64,000 nucleotides of DNA from UBA3064 sp023258775 (GTDB lineage Bacteria > Pseudomonadota > Gammaproteobacteria > Burkholderiales > Burkholderiaceae_E): the NCBI GenBank assembly GCA_044355655.1, contig JBIKXS010000002.1:1-64000 (forward strand), given 5' to 3'. Positions 1-8,318 of this stretch are shown here, piece by piece. The position numbers and the translations under genes were made by a program. The stretch's first letter is position 1; each line of letters opens with the position of its first letter. Under the pieces are notes generated by a model. It saw only the letters and a list, made by a program, of their open reading frames with translations. It had not been told where the DNA came from and did no database searches.

Positions 1-150
1 CTCGGATCCGGTTTGACCATGGGATCGACAACGGTGGCTGACTTTGGCATTTCGCTTCTCCTGAGCGCCCCGATTTATACGTTAACTCAAATTCAATTGG
101 CTCAGGTTTATGTTGACACACAGGGCCGTCTTCGATTTGGCTTGTCTTAG
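1..150 (+). CDS. C-terminal end of an unrecognised protein (partial)
   Basis: Frame 1 is open from the first base to a TAG at 148-150, giving 49 residues. The stretch mixes hydrophobic and polar residues plausibly (SLLLSAPIYTLTQ, then LAQVYVDTQGRLRFGLS at the end). I do not recognise the family. The 5' end lies outside the window. It could also be non-coding sequence that is open by chance. A well-formed palindrome and the GntR gene follow at once, so this may be the last gene of a neighbouring unit on the same strand. Confidence 0.4.
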   Translation, partial: LGSGLTMGSTTVADFGISLLLSAPIYTLTQIQLAQVYVDTQGRLRFGLS

Positions 151-158
151 GAGATTTG

Positions 159-178
159 GTATTCTGTATACAGAGTAC
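159..178. promoter_or_regulatory. 20-bp palindrome, candidate GntR/FadR-type operator
   Basis: The sequence GTATTCTGTATACAGAGTAC is an inverted repeat in which 9 of 10 arm positions match. Its core CTGTATACAG resembles operators bound by the FadR branch of GntR regulators, which often carry a GTATAC centre. It lies about 105 bp upstream of the GntR gene start, so autoregulation of the operon is the simplest reading. A TTGACA hexamer at 113-118 could be a -35 element, but I see no convincing -10. Confidence 0.5.
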
Positions 179-284
179 GTTCCCCTGAGGCGTGTATGGC
201 GTAGTGGCGATGACAGAGATGTCGTCGTCGATTCAAAGAAACTCCCTAGCAGCGTTTCAGTGGTAAACCATCCCTGCTTACGCC

Positions 285-935
285 ATGCTGCCGAAACTTA
301 TTGCCGCTCCCGATCTTGTCGAACAGGTCTATGACGAGTTAGTCAAAGCGATTAGCTCGGGCGCACTTGCGCCGGCACATCGCATCACCCAAGAGCAGCT
401 CGCGGCCCAATTTGAGGTATCGCGTCAGCCTGTTCTTCAGGCATTGCGATTGCTCAAGCGTGACGGATTGGTGTTAGACGCACCAGGTCGAGGTGTTCAA
501 ATTGCACCCCTTGAGCCCAAAGTGATTGCGTGGGTCTATCAGCTGCGAGGTGCATTAGATGCGCTTGCAGCCTCACTGGCTGCCGAAAAGGCGCTTGTAC
601 TCGATGCAAGGCTGATTGAATCGGGTCGGCATGCCGCTGCCTCAAAAGACCTGATTGCTCTCATTGACGCAGATATGGCTTTTCACCACGCACTCTACCA
701 AGCCTCGGCTAATCCCTTGATACTTTCGAGCGCGAAAATGCATTGGTGCCATATAAGGCGTGTGATGGGTGAAGTCTTGCGTGGCGACTCGATTCGCCAA
801 AGTGTTTGGGATGAGCACGAGGCGATCGCCGAAGCTGTAGCAGCAGGCGATGTCAATCTTGCGAGCAGCTTAAGTCAGGGACATGGCGGAGCGGCTAGCG
901 CATTCATGATTAAACAGCTTTTGAAAAAGGATTAA
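285..935 (+). CDS. GntR family transcriptional regulator with FCD domain
   Basis: The 216-residue protein has an N-terminal winged helix (roughly residues 8-72; motifs ITQEQLAAQFEVSRQPV and LKRDGLVL) and an all-helical C-terminal FCD effector domain. The FCD domain shows the expected metal-site pattern: D and H in DADMAFHHALY, and a later H in WDEHEAIAEAV. This is the FadR subfamily of GntR regulators, which usually sense a small carboxylic acid or sugar acid. It is the first gene of a run with the dioxygenase (4 bp downstream), dehydrogenase and deacylase, so it probably controls them and itself through the palindrome at 159-178. No clear Shine-Dalgarno precedes the chosen ATG. Confidence 0.85.
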   Translation: MLPKLIAAPDLVEQVYDELVKAISSGALAPAHRITQEQLAAQFEVSRQPVLQALRLLKRDGLVLDAPGRGVQIAPLEPKVIAWVYQLRGALDALAASLAAEKALVLDARLIESGRHAAASKDLIALIDADMAFHHALYQASANPLILSSAKMHWCHIRRVMGEVLRGDSIRQSVWDEHEAIAEAVAAGDVNLASSLSQGHGGAASAFMIKQLLKKD

Positions 936-939
936 TTTA

Positions 940-1842
940 ATGAAACTGACACAACAACAATTAGAGCAATTTGAACAAGACGGCTATTTGTTTTTTCCAT
1001 CCCTGTTTTCAGAACAGGAAATGAAAGTCCTTCGCGATGAAGTTCCCACGATATATAAAGAGTTTCGTCCTGAAATCATTCGTGAAAAAGACGGTTTAAC
1101 CCCGCGCACGAGCTTTGCTGCGCATACTTATAGCGATGTTTTTGCCAAACTTGGTCGCCACCCACGCATGGTTGAGCCTGTTCAGCAGTATTTTGGCGAA
1201 CCAGTCTACATGCATCAGTTTAAGATCAATGGTAAACAAGCCTTCGACGGTGATGTCTGGCAGTGGCACCAGGACTACGGTACTTGGTATAACGACGACG
1301 GCATGCCCGAGCCCCGCGCCATGAATGTTGCCATTTTCCTCGATGAAGTAAACGAATTTAATGGCCCCTTGTACTTCATTCCGGGGTCGCATCGTGAGGG
1401 CGTCGTCGCTGCTGGTCACGACTTAAAAACGACGAGTTATCCACTTTGGACACTTGATAATCAGAAAGTTCGTGAACTTGTAGCGAAGGGTGGTATGGTT
1501 GCGCCCAAAGGGCCAGCCGGCTCCATGATGATGTTTCACGGCTGCCTCGTGCATGGTTCGCCATCGAATATGAGTCCTTGGGATCGTGTCATTGTTTATC
1601 TCAGTCTTTGCACGGTTTCCAACCACATCAGACGTGCAAAGCGACCGCCCTGGATTGCGCACAGAAACTTCATGCCCGTGATGACTTTGGAGGATGATTG
1701 TCTGCTTCAAAAGGATGTGCGAGGCCTGCCTTGGCCAGGTCATGAGGTCGATGAGGATGCAATCAAGCGTGCGGATGCGCCGATGGCCTGGACGGCGGAA
1801 GTAGCCCAGAAGGCCGACCAGACAGAGGCAGCATCGGTATGA
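940..1842 (+). CDS. PhyH-family Fe(II)/2-oxoglutarate dioxygenase, ectoine-hydroxylase-like
   Basis: This 300-residue protein belongs to the phytanoyl-CoA dioxygenase superfamily. Iron ligands are visible as WHQD (first His and Asp) and a distal His in MMFHGCLVHGSPSN. The segment WHQDYGTWYNDDGMPEPRA closely follows the signature of ectoine hydroxylase EctD (WHSDFETW..EDGMP..R), and NGPLYFIPGSH also fits EctD. There are no ectoine biosynthesis genes here, so the substrate is probably a different amino-acid-like compound. The reaction should be hydroxylation coupled to 2-oxoglutarate decarboxylation. It overlaps the next gene by ATGA, so the two are translationally coupled. EctD-like catalysis is inferred from the motif only. 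Confidence 0.75.
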   Translation: MKLTQQQLEQFEQDGYLFFPSLFSEQEMKVLRDEVPTIYKEFRPEIIREKDGLTPRTSFAAHTYSDVFAKLGRHPRMVEPVQQYFGEPVYMHQFKINGKQAFDGDVWQWHQDYGTWYNDDGMPEPRAMNVAIFLDEVNEFNGPLYFIPGSHREGVVAAGHDLKTTSYPLWTLDNQKVRELVAKGGMVAPKGPAGSMMMFHGCLVHGSPSNMSPWDRVIVYLSLCTVSNHIRRAKRPPWIAHRNFMPVMTLEDDCLLQKDVRGLPWPGHEVDEDAIKRADAPMAWTAEVAQKADQTEAASV

Positions 1843-3194
1843 ATCTTTACAGGATGCTTTTGCAGCGCGAAGCCGATGAAGAACCTTTACGCGTGGGCCT
1901 AATCGGCGCAGGTAAGTTTGGTTCGATGTTTTTATCACAAGTACAAAAAACTGCTGGCATGCACTTACTAGCGGTTGCAGACCTAAGGCCCGATCAAGCC
2001 AGAGAATCCTTAAAGCGTGTCGGCTTTAAAGCAAGTGAGCTAAAGGCTAAGTCATTTGAAGCGGCGCTTCGTTTACGCCAGTGCTTCGTAACAGACGATG
2101 CCATGGCTTTGATTCAAAGTACAAGTATCGATATCGTTATAGACGCAACTGGAAGCCCGGCTGCAGGTATTCAACATGTGCTTGCCTGTTGCGAATACGG
2201 CAAGCATATCGTTATGGTTAATGTAGAAGCTGATGCGCTTGCAGGTCCTTTGCTGGCAAGAAAGGCTGCAGAGGCTGGTATTGTGTATTCGCTCGCCTAT
2301 GGCGATCAACCTGCCTTGATTTGTGAGATGGTTGACTGGGCAAGAGCGAGCGGATTTGAAGTGATTGCTGCTGGCAAAGGCACGAAATACCTATCTAGCT
2401 ATCATCAATCGACGCCGGCAACGGTCTGGTCACACTATGGGATTAGCGAATCTGACGCCAAGCTCGGTGGTATGAACGCTCAAATGTTTAATTCTTTTTT
2501 GGATGGAACCAAATCGGCTATCGAAATGGCCGCTGTATCAAACGCAACTGGGCTTTTGCCCGCGAGCTATGGCTTGCAGTTTCCGCCATGCGGTGTCGAT
2601 GACCTGGCGCGCGTGCTGCGTCCGAGATCATCGGGTGGCGTCTTGGCGCACCGAGGTCAGGTTGAAGTGATATCGAGCCTAGAACGTGATGGAAGGCCGG
2701 TATTTCGTGATTTGCGTTGGGGCGTCTATGTCACGATGGCCGGTGACAGCGACTATGTGCGCCGCTGCTTTAAGGAATATGGCTTAGTTACCGATCCTTC
2801 TGGCGAATTCACCTCGATGTACAAGCCCTTTCATTTGATTGGCCTCGAGTTAGGTATAAGTATTGCATCGGTTGGTTTGCGTGCAGAGCCAACTGGGGCG
2901 CCGATCGCTTGGCACGCTGACGTCGTGGCCACTGCAAAGCGTGATCTCAAGGTCGGCGAACGCTTAGACGGGGAGGGCGGGTTTACTGTGTATGGAAGGC
3001 TTATGCCTGCCAGCGACTCCCTCAGACTTGGTGGCCTGCCACTAGGTCTGGCGCACGGCATCAAACTTAAGCGTGCCGTTCAAGCCGGCGTGCCACTAAG
3101 ATGGTCAGATGTTCAGATCGATACCAGTGAGCCCAGCGTCCGATTCAGGAAGTTGATGGAGACCAGTTTTGTGAAGGAGTTAAACGGTGGATGA
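1839..3194 (+). CDS. NAD(P)-dependent dehydrogenase with C-terminal SAF domain (homoserine-dehydrogenase-like)
   Basis: The protein has 451 residues. An N-terminal Rossmann fold begins at about residue 18 (VGLIGAGKFGSMFLSQV), followed by an oxidoreductase domain and, from about residue 350, a segment typical of SAF domains (AKRDLKVGERLDGEGGFTVYGRL). This architecture matches the predicted homoserine-dehydrogenase-like group related to COG4091, which is often found in sugar-acid or branched-substrate catabolic operons. The substrate is not known. It starts inside the dioxygenase stop (ATGA) and its end overlaps the deacylase by 8 bp, so the three proteins are probably made together and act in one pathway. 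Confidence 0.7.
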   Translation: MNLYRMLLQREADEEPLRVGLIGAGKFGSMFLSQVQKTAGMHLLAVADLRPDQARESLKRVGFKASELKAKSFEAALRLRQCFVTDDAMALIQSTSIDIVIDATGSPAAGIQHVLACCEYGKHIVMVNVEADALAGPLLARKAAEAGIVYSLAYGDQPALICEMVDWARASGFEVIAAGKGTKYLSSYHQSTPATVWSHYGISESDAKLGGMNAQMFNSFLDGTKSAIEMAAVSNATGLLPASYGLQFPPCGVDDLARVLRPRSSGGVLAHRGQVEVISSLERDGRPVFRDLRWGVYVTMAGDSDYVRRCFKEYGLVTDPSGEFTSMYKPFHLIGLELGISIASVGLRAEPTGAPIAWHADVVATAKRDLKVGERLDGEGGFTVYGRLMPASDSLRLGGLPLGLAHGIKLKRAVQAGVPLRWSDVQIDTSEPSVRFRKLMETSFVKELNGG

Positions 3195-4890
3195 TTTGTT
3201 AATACGCGGTGCCCGACTGATTGATGGCAGTGGTGCTCCGTCTTACCAGGGTGACTTGGCAGTGAGGGACGGAAAGATTGCCGCCATTGGTACATCCTTA
3301 AAGTCGGAAGCCAGGCGGGTCATCGACGCCGACGGGCTTGCACTGATGCCAGGCATCATCGACAGTCACACCCATTTTGACGCTCAGATCACCTGGGATC
3401 CCTATGTACGGCCATCGCCAGAGCTTGGCGTAACGAGCGCGGTGATTGGCAATTGTGGCTTTGCAATCGCACCATGCAAACCTGAGGATCGCGAGCGCAC
3501 CATGCGTAACCTCACCCAAGTTGAGGGTATGTCGCTTGACGTCTTAAGAAGTGGCATCCGATGGGAATTTGAGAGTTTTTCCGAGTACCTACAACTGCTA
3601 GAACGACAAGGCAGTGTTGTGAACCTGGCAGCCTATGTTGGACATTCCTCGGTACGTACCTATGTAATGGGTGAGGCAGCGACCCAGCGGGAAGCTACGC
3701 AACAAGAAATACAGCAGATGGCTGCGCTCGTTCGTGAGGCCATGCAAGTTGGTGCGGTTGGACTGGCTAGCAGTACGAGTCCAGCACACAATGGCGAGGC
3801 TGGCACGCCCATGCCCTCGCGATTGGCCCACGAGATCGAGCACTTAGCATTGATTCGAGCGATGGCATGTCAAGGTGGTGGCGTGTACATGGTGACTAAG
3901 GGCGGGCAAATGCCGATATCTTTTTTAGAAGAGATGTCGGTTCAATCAAAGCGTCCGGTCATGATTGCTGCATTGCTCCACAACAGCACAAACGGTGGCG
4001 CAGTATTCAAAGATCTCGAAGCGATTGAAGCTGCCAATCATCGTGGCAACCCCTTAATCGGTCAGGTCTCGTGCTGTCCGCTCACCATGGACTTCACGCT
4101 TGCATCGCCCTATCCAGTGGAAGGCCTGAAGTCCTGGAAACCCGCGTTAGGACTGGCGCATTCGGCCTTGTTGGCGGTGCTTGCCGATCAATCCTTCAGG
4201 CAGACGGTTAAGGCAGAACTTGAATCGCCTGCTGTGTTTCGCCTCTTTAACGGCGAATGGGATAAGGTTCATATCGTTGAAGTCGCAAAAACATCCAACG
4301 CACATCTGGAACAGTGCAGTCTTGCCGAACTAGCGACGCAAAACAATCATCACCCGCTTGATGTGATGCTTGATCTTGCTGTGGAAGAGGACTTAAAAAC
4401 CGTGTTTACCGCGCAATTGCTCAATAGCGATGAGATGCAGGTTGCTCGGATGCTCAATCATCCTCACAGCCTTGTATCACTGAGCGATGCTGGCGCTCAC
4501 CTCACGTTTTTTAACGATGCAGGTTTTGGTTTACATTTATTAGGACATTGGGTTCGCGATCTTTCAGTGATGAGCCTTGAGCAAGCGGCTTATAAGCTCA
4601 CGGCGCAGAGTGCGGCGATTTTCGGCATGTCCTCGCGAGGATTGTTGCGCGAATCGTATGCAGCAGATCTACTGTTGTTTGATCCTAAGTGTGTGGGTCG
4701 AGGTCTTAAGCGCCGCGTGCATGACTTGCCTGGTGGTGCATCACGATTGCATACCGATGCGCTGGGTGTGCACGGAGTATGGGTGAATGGTCATCAGGTC
4801 GCCGATTCACAGGGGATGATTGAAGGCGCAAAGCTTGCAGGCCAATTAATGAGGAACTTCGATTCGCAGGCGGTTTTCAACATGCGCTAA
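3187..4890 (+). CDS. N-acyl-D-amino-acid deacylase / D-aminoacylase family amidohydrolase
   Basis: This 567-residue metal-dependent amidohydrolase has the N-terminal composite sheet (LLIRGARLIDGSG, KIAAIG), the metal-binding SHTHFD motif, GNCGFAIAPC with the conserved cysteine, and a late SDAGAHLTFFND motif. The family hydrolyses N-acyl-D-amino acids or related amides. The start is GTG: an AAGGAG Shine-Dalgarno lies at about 3174-3179, 7 bp before it, and no in-frame ATG fits. It is the fourth gene of the GntR operon, so release of an amine or D-amino acid from an N-acyl precursor is a reasonable role. It ends 4 bp from the convergent hydrolase gene. Confidence 0.8.
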   Translation: MDDLLIRGARLIDGSGAPSYQGDLAVRDGKIAAIGTSLKSEARRVIDADGLALMPGIIDSHTHFDAQITWDPYVRPSPELGVTSAVIGNCGFAIAPCKPEDRERTMRNLTQVEGMSLDVLRSGIRWEFESFSEYLQLLERQGSVVNLAAYVGHSSVRTYVMGEAATQREATQQEIQQMAALVREAMQVGAVGLASSTSPAHNGEAGTPMPSRLAHEIEHLALIRAMACQGGGVYMVTKGGQMPISFLEEMSVQSKRPVMIAALLHNSTNGGAVFKDLEAIEAANHRGNPLIGQVSCCPLTMDFTLASPYPVEGLKSWKPALGLAHSALLAVLADQSFRQTVKAELESPAVFRLFNGEWDKVHIVEVAKTSNAHLEQCSLAELATQNNHHPLDVMLDLAVEEDLKTVFTAQLLNSDEMQVARMLNHPHSLVSLSDAGAHLTFFNDAGFGLHLLGHWVRDLSVMSLEQAAYKLTAQSAAIFGMSSRGLLRESYAADLLLFDPKCVGRGLKRRVHDLPGGASRLHTDALGVHGVWVNGHQVADSQGMIEGAKLAGQLMRNFDSQAVFNMR

Positions 4891-4894
4891 ACCT

Positions 4895-5728
4895 TTAGGG
4901 TGGCAGTATGTTTAACAGCATCTCGACCGTTTTATCTGGGTACTCCATGGGAAAGAGATGGCTGCCTTCGGTTTCGATGAAGTCGCTTTGGCAAAGACCC
5001 GCGAGTAACTTGCGGGTGCTTGCAAGACCCACCTGCCTTGCCTCAAATGATTGTCTGCCGCCTATATAAATAAGCGGGCATCTGATGGGGTGTGACTTAA
5101 AATAGCGTTCTAAATGATCAGGGACTGTGTTATAGATTAAAGTTTCAATATCACGATCAAATACCAGGCTACGACACGGAAGTCCGTGTTGATCCTTCGA
5201 TTCCTTGGTTCCAAAATTCACATAGTCATCGAGTACCCTCGGATCCCAGTTTCTGAAGGCTCGCTTGTGTTCAAAGTGCGAACGCACCGATGACCGATCA
5301 GGCCATTGCCTTCGGCGCTTCTTGCTTACCCGGCCCGGTAGCAAAGCACCAACAAGCGGACTTCGTTTGAGTAGTTTCAGGCCACGCGCTTTCCATCCGC
5401 CGATGATGGGTGCATCAAGCACAATGACGCCTTCAATCCTTGGACCTTGAAGCTTTGGGTTTTTCGCTGCACACAGCATGCTCAAGTAACCACCTAGAGA
5501 ATGCCCCAAGAGCCATGTTCCTCCATCGTCGTCAGGTTGATTAGCCTTTACCAAATCCGAGAGTTGTTGCACAAGCATGGGCCAGTTGCTGCTCACTGGA
5601 TAGCTCGGGTCATGACCGATACATTCAATCGCCTTGACCTGATGACCGGCACGACGTAGGCATTGAATCATGTAGTGATATGTCGATGCAGGAAAACCGT
5701 TTGCATGCGAGAAGACGAGTTGACTCAT
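4895..5728 (-). CDS. alpha/beta hydrolase
   Basis: A 277-residue alpha/beta-hydrolase. The N-terminal strand SQLVFSHANGFPAST is followed by a nucleophile elbow GHSLGG near residue 95, and a candidate catalytic His sits in EGSHLFPMEYP near the C-terminus. Enzymes of this type are esterases, lactonases or C-C hydrolases, and the substrate cannot be read from sequence. It faces the deacylase tail to tail and lies 60 bp downstream of the MFS transporter on the same strand. It may therefore belong with the transporter and the aromatic-acid genes rather than with the GntR operon. Confidence 0.75.
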   Translation of the reverse strand: MSQLVFSHANGFPASTYHYMIQCLRRAGHQVKAIECIGHDPSYPVSSNWPMLVQQLSDLVKANQPDDDGGTWLLGHSLGGYLSMLCAAKNPKLQGPRIEGVIVLDAPIIGGWKARGLKLLKRSPLVGALLPGRVSKKRRRQWPDRSSVRSHFEHKRAFRNWDPRVLDDYVNFGTKESKDQHGLPCRSLVFDRDIETLIYNTVPDHLERYFKSHPIRCPLIYIGGRQSFEARQVGLASTRKLLAGLCQSDFIETEGSHLFPMEYPDKTVEMLLNILPP

Positions 5729-5788
5729 GTTCTTCGTTTTATCGGACTCATACTCATCGCTTCATTGCTTTCAATCAACTGCGCAAGT

Positions 5789-6964
5789 TTAGCGAAGTAA
5801 GCATAACGACAGACCTAGTAACAGTCCCATGATACTCATTGGTAGGGCGCTGTAGCTGAGATTGGCAATCAATCCAAAACTCGAGGGCATGACGAGATTA
5901 ATCCCGTTAAGCGCCATGGAACGCAATCCGAGTGCTTGTCCTTGACGTCCCTGTGGCGTGACCTGATGGATCGAGGATAAGAGCATCGGTTGGACTGAAC
6001 CTAAGCTCATACCTAAACAAGCTGAACCGATAAGCATCATCTTGAAACCTGCGAGCCAAGGGTAGGCTAGAAAGCCCAGCATTGCCACGAGTACCGCAAC
6101 CCGCATGGCAGTTTTTTCGCTAAAGCGTTCGGCCCACCGTGCGATGACGACCCGAATCACAATACTTGCCGCCGAAAAGACGCCGAGGACGATGCCAATT
6201 TCTGTCGCGGAGAGTTGTTGAGCATGGCCGAGCACTGGTACAACAAACAAATGGGCGTCCCAGCTGGAAATCGTGACTAGATTCAATAACAGCATGCGTC
6301 GATAAGCGCTTAGTCTTAACAAATCAAGTGCATCACGAATCGATGAACGCTGCTTCGGCAATGCGATCGTTTCAAAGGGTACCCTGGCACAAACAAACAG
6401 GGCACAGCCGGGGATGAGCGCGCCAACCACAAGCGTTGTGACAAAGCCGGCATGATCAAGTAGGGCACCACTGATTACCGGTGCGATCGCATTAGAAACG
6501 GCTGGTGCAATTGCGACCCAACTAAAGACACGCTTCAGATTTGCACCTTGTTCACTTAAGCGTCCCGCCGCCCTTTGTACCGCAATAGCACCAATCGACG
6601 ATGCACTTCCTGTTAGAAGGCTGCTTAAGCCAATGCTTATCAAGCTTGGGTAAACGGTTGGAGCAAGACCGCCGATCACTGCAAGGCTAATTGCAATCAC
6701 CATTGGGCGATGAAAGCCATACCGATCACTGAGTCCCCCGGCCCACCACGACAGCAGCATCGGCCCCGCGGAGTAAAGGCTCAGGAGCAAACCAACCGAC
6801 CATTCGCCATAGCCAGCATCCAAAACCCAAAGACTTGAGGCGATGCGAGAGATCGCCATACTTGCATGCAAGCAAATCATGCCGATGAGCAAAAGTCGCA
6901 GGATCCGACTGTGATTCCGTTCTATGATTATTACTTCTTGTGGGAGCTTCACTTCGGGGGCCAA
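5789..6964 (-). CDS. MFS transporter, probably for an aromatic acid
   Basis: A protein of about 391 residues with the repeated hydrophobic segments of a 12-helix major facilitator. The loop after helix 2 has the MFS-type pattern WWAGGLSDRYGFHRP. The outermost possible start is TTG; GTG at 6950-6952 is an alternative, and both keep the first helix (RILRLLLIGMICLHASMA). It is divergent from pcaH with almost no space between the start codons. The location next to protocatechuate and 4-hydroxybenzoate genes suggests uptake or efflux of an aromatic acid, but the family does not fix the substrate. Confidence 0.75.
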   Translation of the reverse strand: MAPEVKLPQEVIIIERNHSRILRLLLIGMICLHASMAISRIASSLWVLDAGYGEWSVGLLLSLYSAGPMLLSWWAGGLSDRYGFHRPMVIAISLAVIGGLAPTVYPSLISIGLSSLLTGSASSIGAIAVQRAAGRLSEQGANLKRVFSWVAIAPAVSNAIAPVISGALLDHAGFVTTLVVGALIPGCALFVCARVPFETIALPKQRSSIRDALDLLRLSAYRRMLLLNLVTISSWDAHLFVVPVLGHAQQLSATEIGIVLGVFSAASIVIRVVIARWAERFSEKTAMRVAVLVAMLGFLAYPWLAGFKMMLIGSACLGMSLGSVQPMLLSSIHQVTPQGRQGQALGLRSMALNGINLVMPSSFGLIANLSYSALPMSIMGLLLGLSLCLLR

Positions 6965-6966
6965 TA

Positions 6967-7698
6967 ATGGAGTCAGATCGAGCCTTAAACGAGTATTATC
7001 CGCGCAACTTTGCTATTCACCCAGCGGCATACGATTCAAAATACAAAACAAGTGTCCTGCGTTCACCAAGGCATGCGCTGATTTCAATTGATTCCAGCCT
7101 TACCGAATTGTCCGGTCCAAGCTTTTCCCCTAATGAGCTGCATGAACTTGATCACGATCTGATCTTGAATCATTCCCAGGGCGCCTTGCCAATTGGTGAA
7201 CGAATTATCGTGCATGGCCACATCATGGACGAAAACGCAAGGCCTATTCCCAATGCGCTCATAGAGATCTGGCAGGCGAACGCGGGCGGTCGCTATCGAC
7301 ATGGAAACGATCGTTATTTAGCCCCACTCGATCCCAATTTTGGGGGCTGCGGTCGGACTATCAGCAATCATGATGGTTATTATTTTTTCCGTACGATTCG
7401 GCCAGGCCCCTATCCTTGGAGAAACCGCATGAACGACTGGCGGCCGGCCCACATTCATTTCGCACTAAGCGGTAGATCATGGTGTCAGCGGCTGATTACC
7501 CAAATGTATTTTGAAGGTGATCCGCTTATTCAGCGTGATGCGATTTTGGGCACGGTTTCGGATCCAGCAGCCCTGCAGCAACTCGTGGCTCGATTTGATC
7601 CTCATGCAGCCGTGCCTTTTGACGCGCTTGCCTACCGTTTTGACATGGTCTTGCGAGGCACCCGTGAGACCTTATTTGAATCACGTTTGCCGGAGTGA
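6967..7698 (+). CDS. pcaH: protocatechuate 3,4-dioxygenase beta subunit
   Basis: PcaH carries the non-haem Fe(III) site that cleaves protocatechuate between the hydroxyls to 3-carboxy-cis,cis-muconate in the beta-ketoadipate pathway. The 243-residue protein is full length. It shows YPRN..IHP and YKTSVLRSP at the N-terminus, NDRYLAPLDPNFGG with one Tyr ligand, GPYPWRN with the second Tyr, and the HxH ligands in WRPAHIHF. The chosen ATG at 6967 fits homologues; an upstream in-frame ATG at 6940 would add nine residues inside the transporter gene. pcaG follows after 7 bp. The enzymes for the next steps (pcaB, pcaC, pcaD) are not in the window. Confidence 0.93.
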   Translation: MESDRALNEYYPRNFAIHPAAYDSKYKTSVLRSPRHALISIDSSLTELSGPSFSPNELHELDHDLILNHSQGALPIGERIIVHGHIMDENARPIPNALIEIWQANAGGRYRHGNDRYLAPLDPNFGGCGRTISNHDGYYFFRTIRPGPYPWRNRMNDWRPAHIHFALSGRSWCQRLITQMYFEGDPLIQRDAILGTVSDPAALQQLVARFDPHAAVPFDALAYRFDMVLRGTRETLFESRLPE

Positions 7699-7705
7699 TA
7701 AGACC

Positions 7706-8314
7706 ATGTTGCCAAGATTTGAAAGTGCTTCCCAGACGGCAGGTCCGTATGTTCACATAGGACTTGTTCCGTCGCGGGCTGGCATTCAGCAAGCGCCTAT
7801 CGTCACCCATGACTTATGTGCTCAGGGCATCCCCGACTCAGCGCTTCCTATCGAAGTTTGTGGTCAAGTTCTTGATGGTAGCGGGTCGCCGATTTACGAC
7901 GCCGTGGTTGAACTTTGGCAGGCCGACCATCTTGGGCAGTACCAAGCAAGGGCAAATCAGGGCTTTCGTGGCTGGGGGCGGAGTGCTATCGATCCGGACA
8001 ATGGTCATTTTCACTTTAAGACCATTAAGCCAGGATCGGTTCCTTGCCGAGCTAATATGTTCATGGCGCCGCATCTGGCGCTGTGGATTGTCGCCCGAGG
8101 GATTAATCTTGGTTTGCATACCCGCATGTATTTCCCTGAGGATTCAGCCCTACATCAGACTGATCCAGTTCTCAACACAATTGAAATTAAGCGGAGGCGG
8201 TCAACACTTATCGCTGCCTGTGCTGTCGACGCTGACCCCGATCGCTCGCCGATAAGATATTCGTTTGATATCGTTATTCAAGGCGATCAAGAAACAGTTT
8301 TTTTTGATATTTAG
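7706..8314 (+). CDS. pcaG: protocatechuate 3,4-dioxygenase alpha subunit
   Basis: PcaG pairs with PcaH to form the ring-cleaving holoenzyme. The alpha subunit has the same fold but lacks the metal ligands. The 202-residue protein matches the family length and has SASQTAGPYVHIGL at the N-terminus, VELWQADHLGQYQ, FRGWGRSAIDPDNG and MFMAPHLALWIVARGI. The frame is open far upstream, but the ATG at 7706 gives the conserved N-terminus. It sits 7 bp after pcaH and 4 bp before pobA, so the three genes form one transcript. Confidence 0.92.
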   Translation: MLPRFESASQTAGPYVHIGLVPSRAGIQQAPIVTHDLCAQGIPDSALPIEVCGQVLDGSGSPIYDAVVELWQADHLGQYQARANQGFRGWGRSAIDPDNGHFHFKTIKPGSVPCRANMFMAPHLALWIVARGINLGLHTRMYFPEDSALHQTDPVLNTIEIKRRRSTLIAACAVDADPDRSPIRYSFDIVIQGDQETVFFDI

Positions 8315-8318
8315 ACTT

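Noticed and set aside
940..1842. Dioxygenase named as EctD itself
   Set aside because: The signature is only partly conserved and there are no ectABC genes, so I call it EctD-like.
1423..1938. 171-residue reverse-strand open frame opposite the dioxygenase gene
   Set aside because: It is antisense to two strongly supported genes and has no recognisable motifs.
7764..8255. 163-residue open frame inside pcaG on the same strand
   Set aside because: It lies in another frame of a clearly real pcaG and shows no family features.
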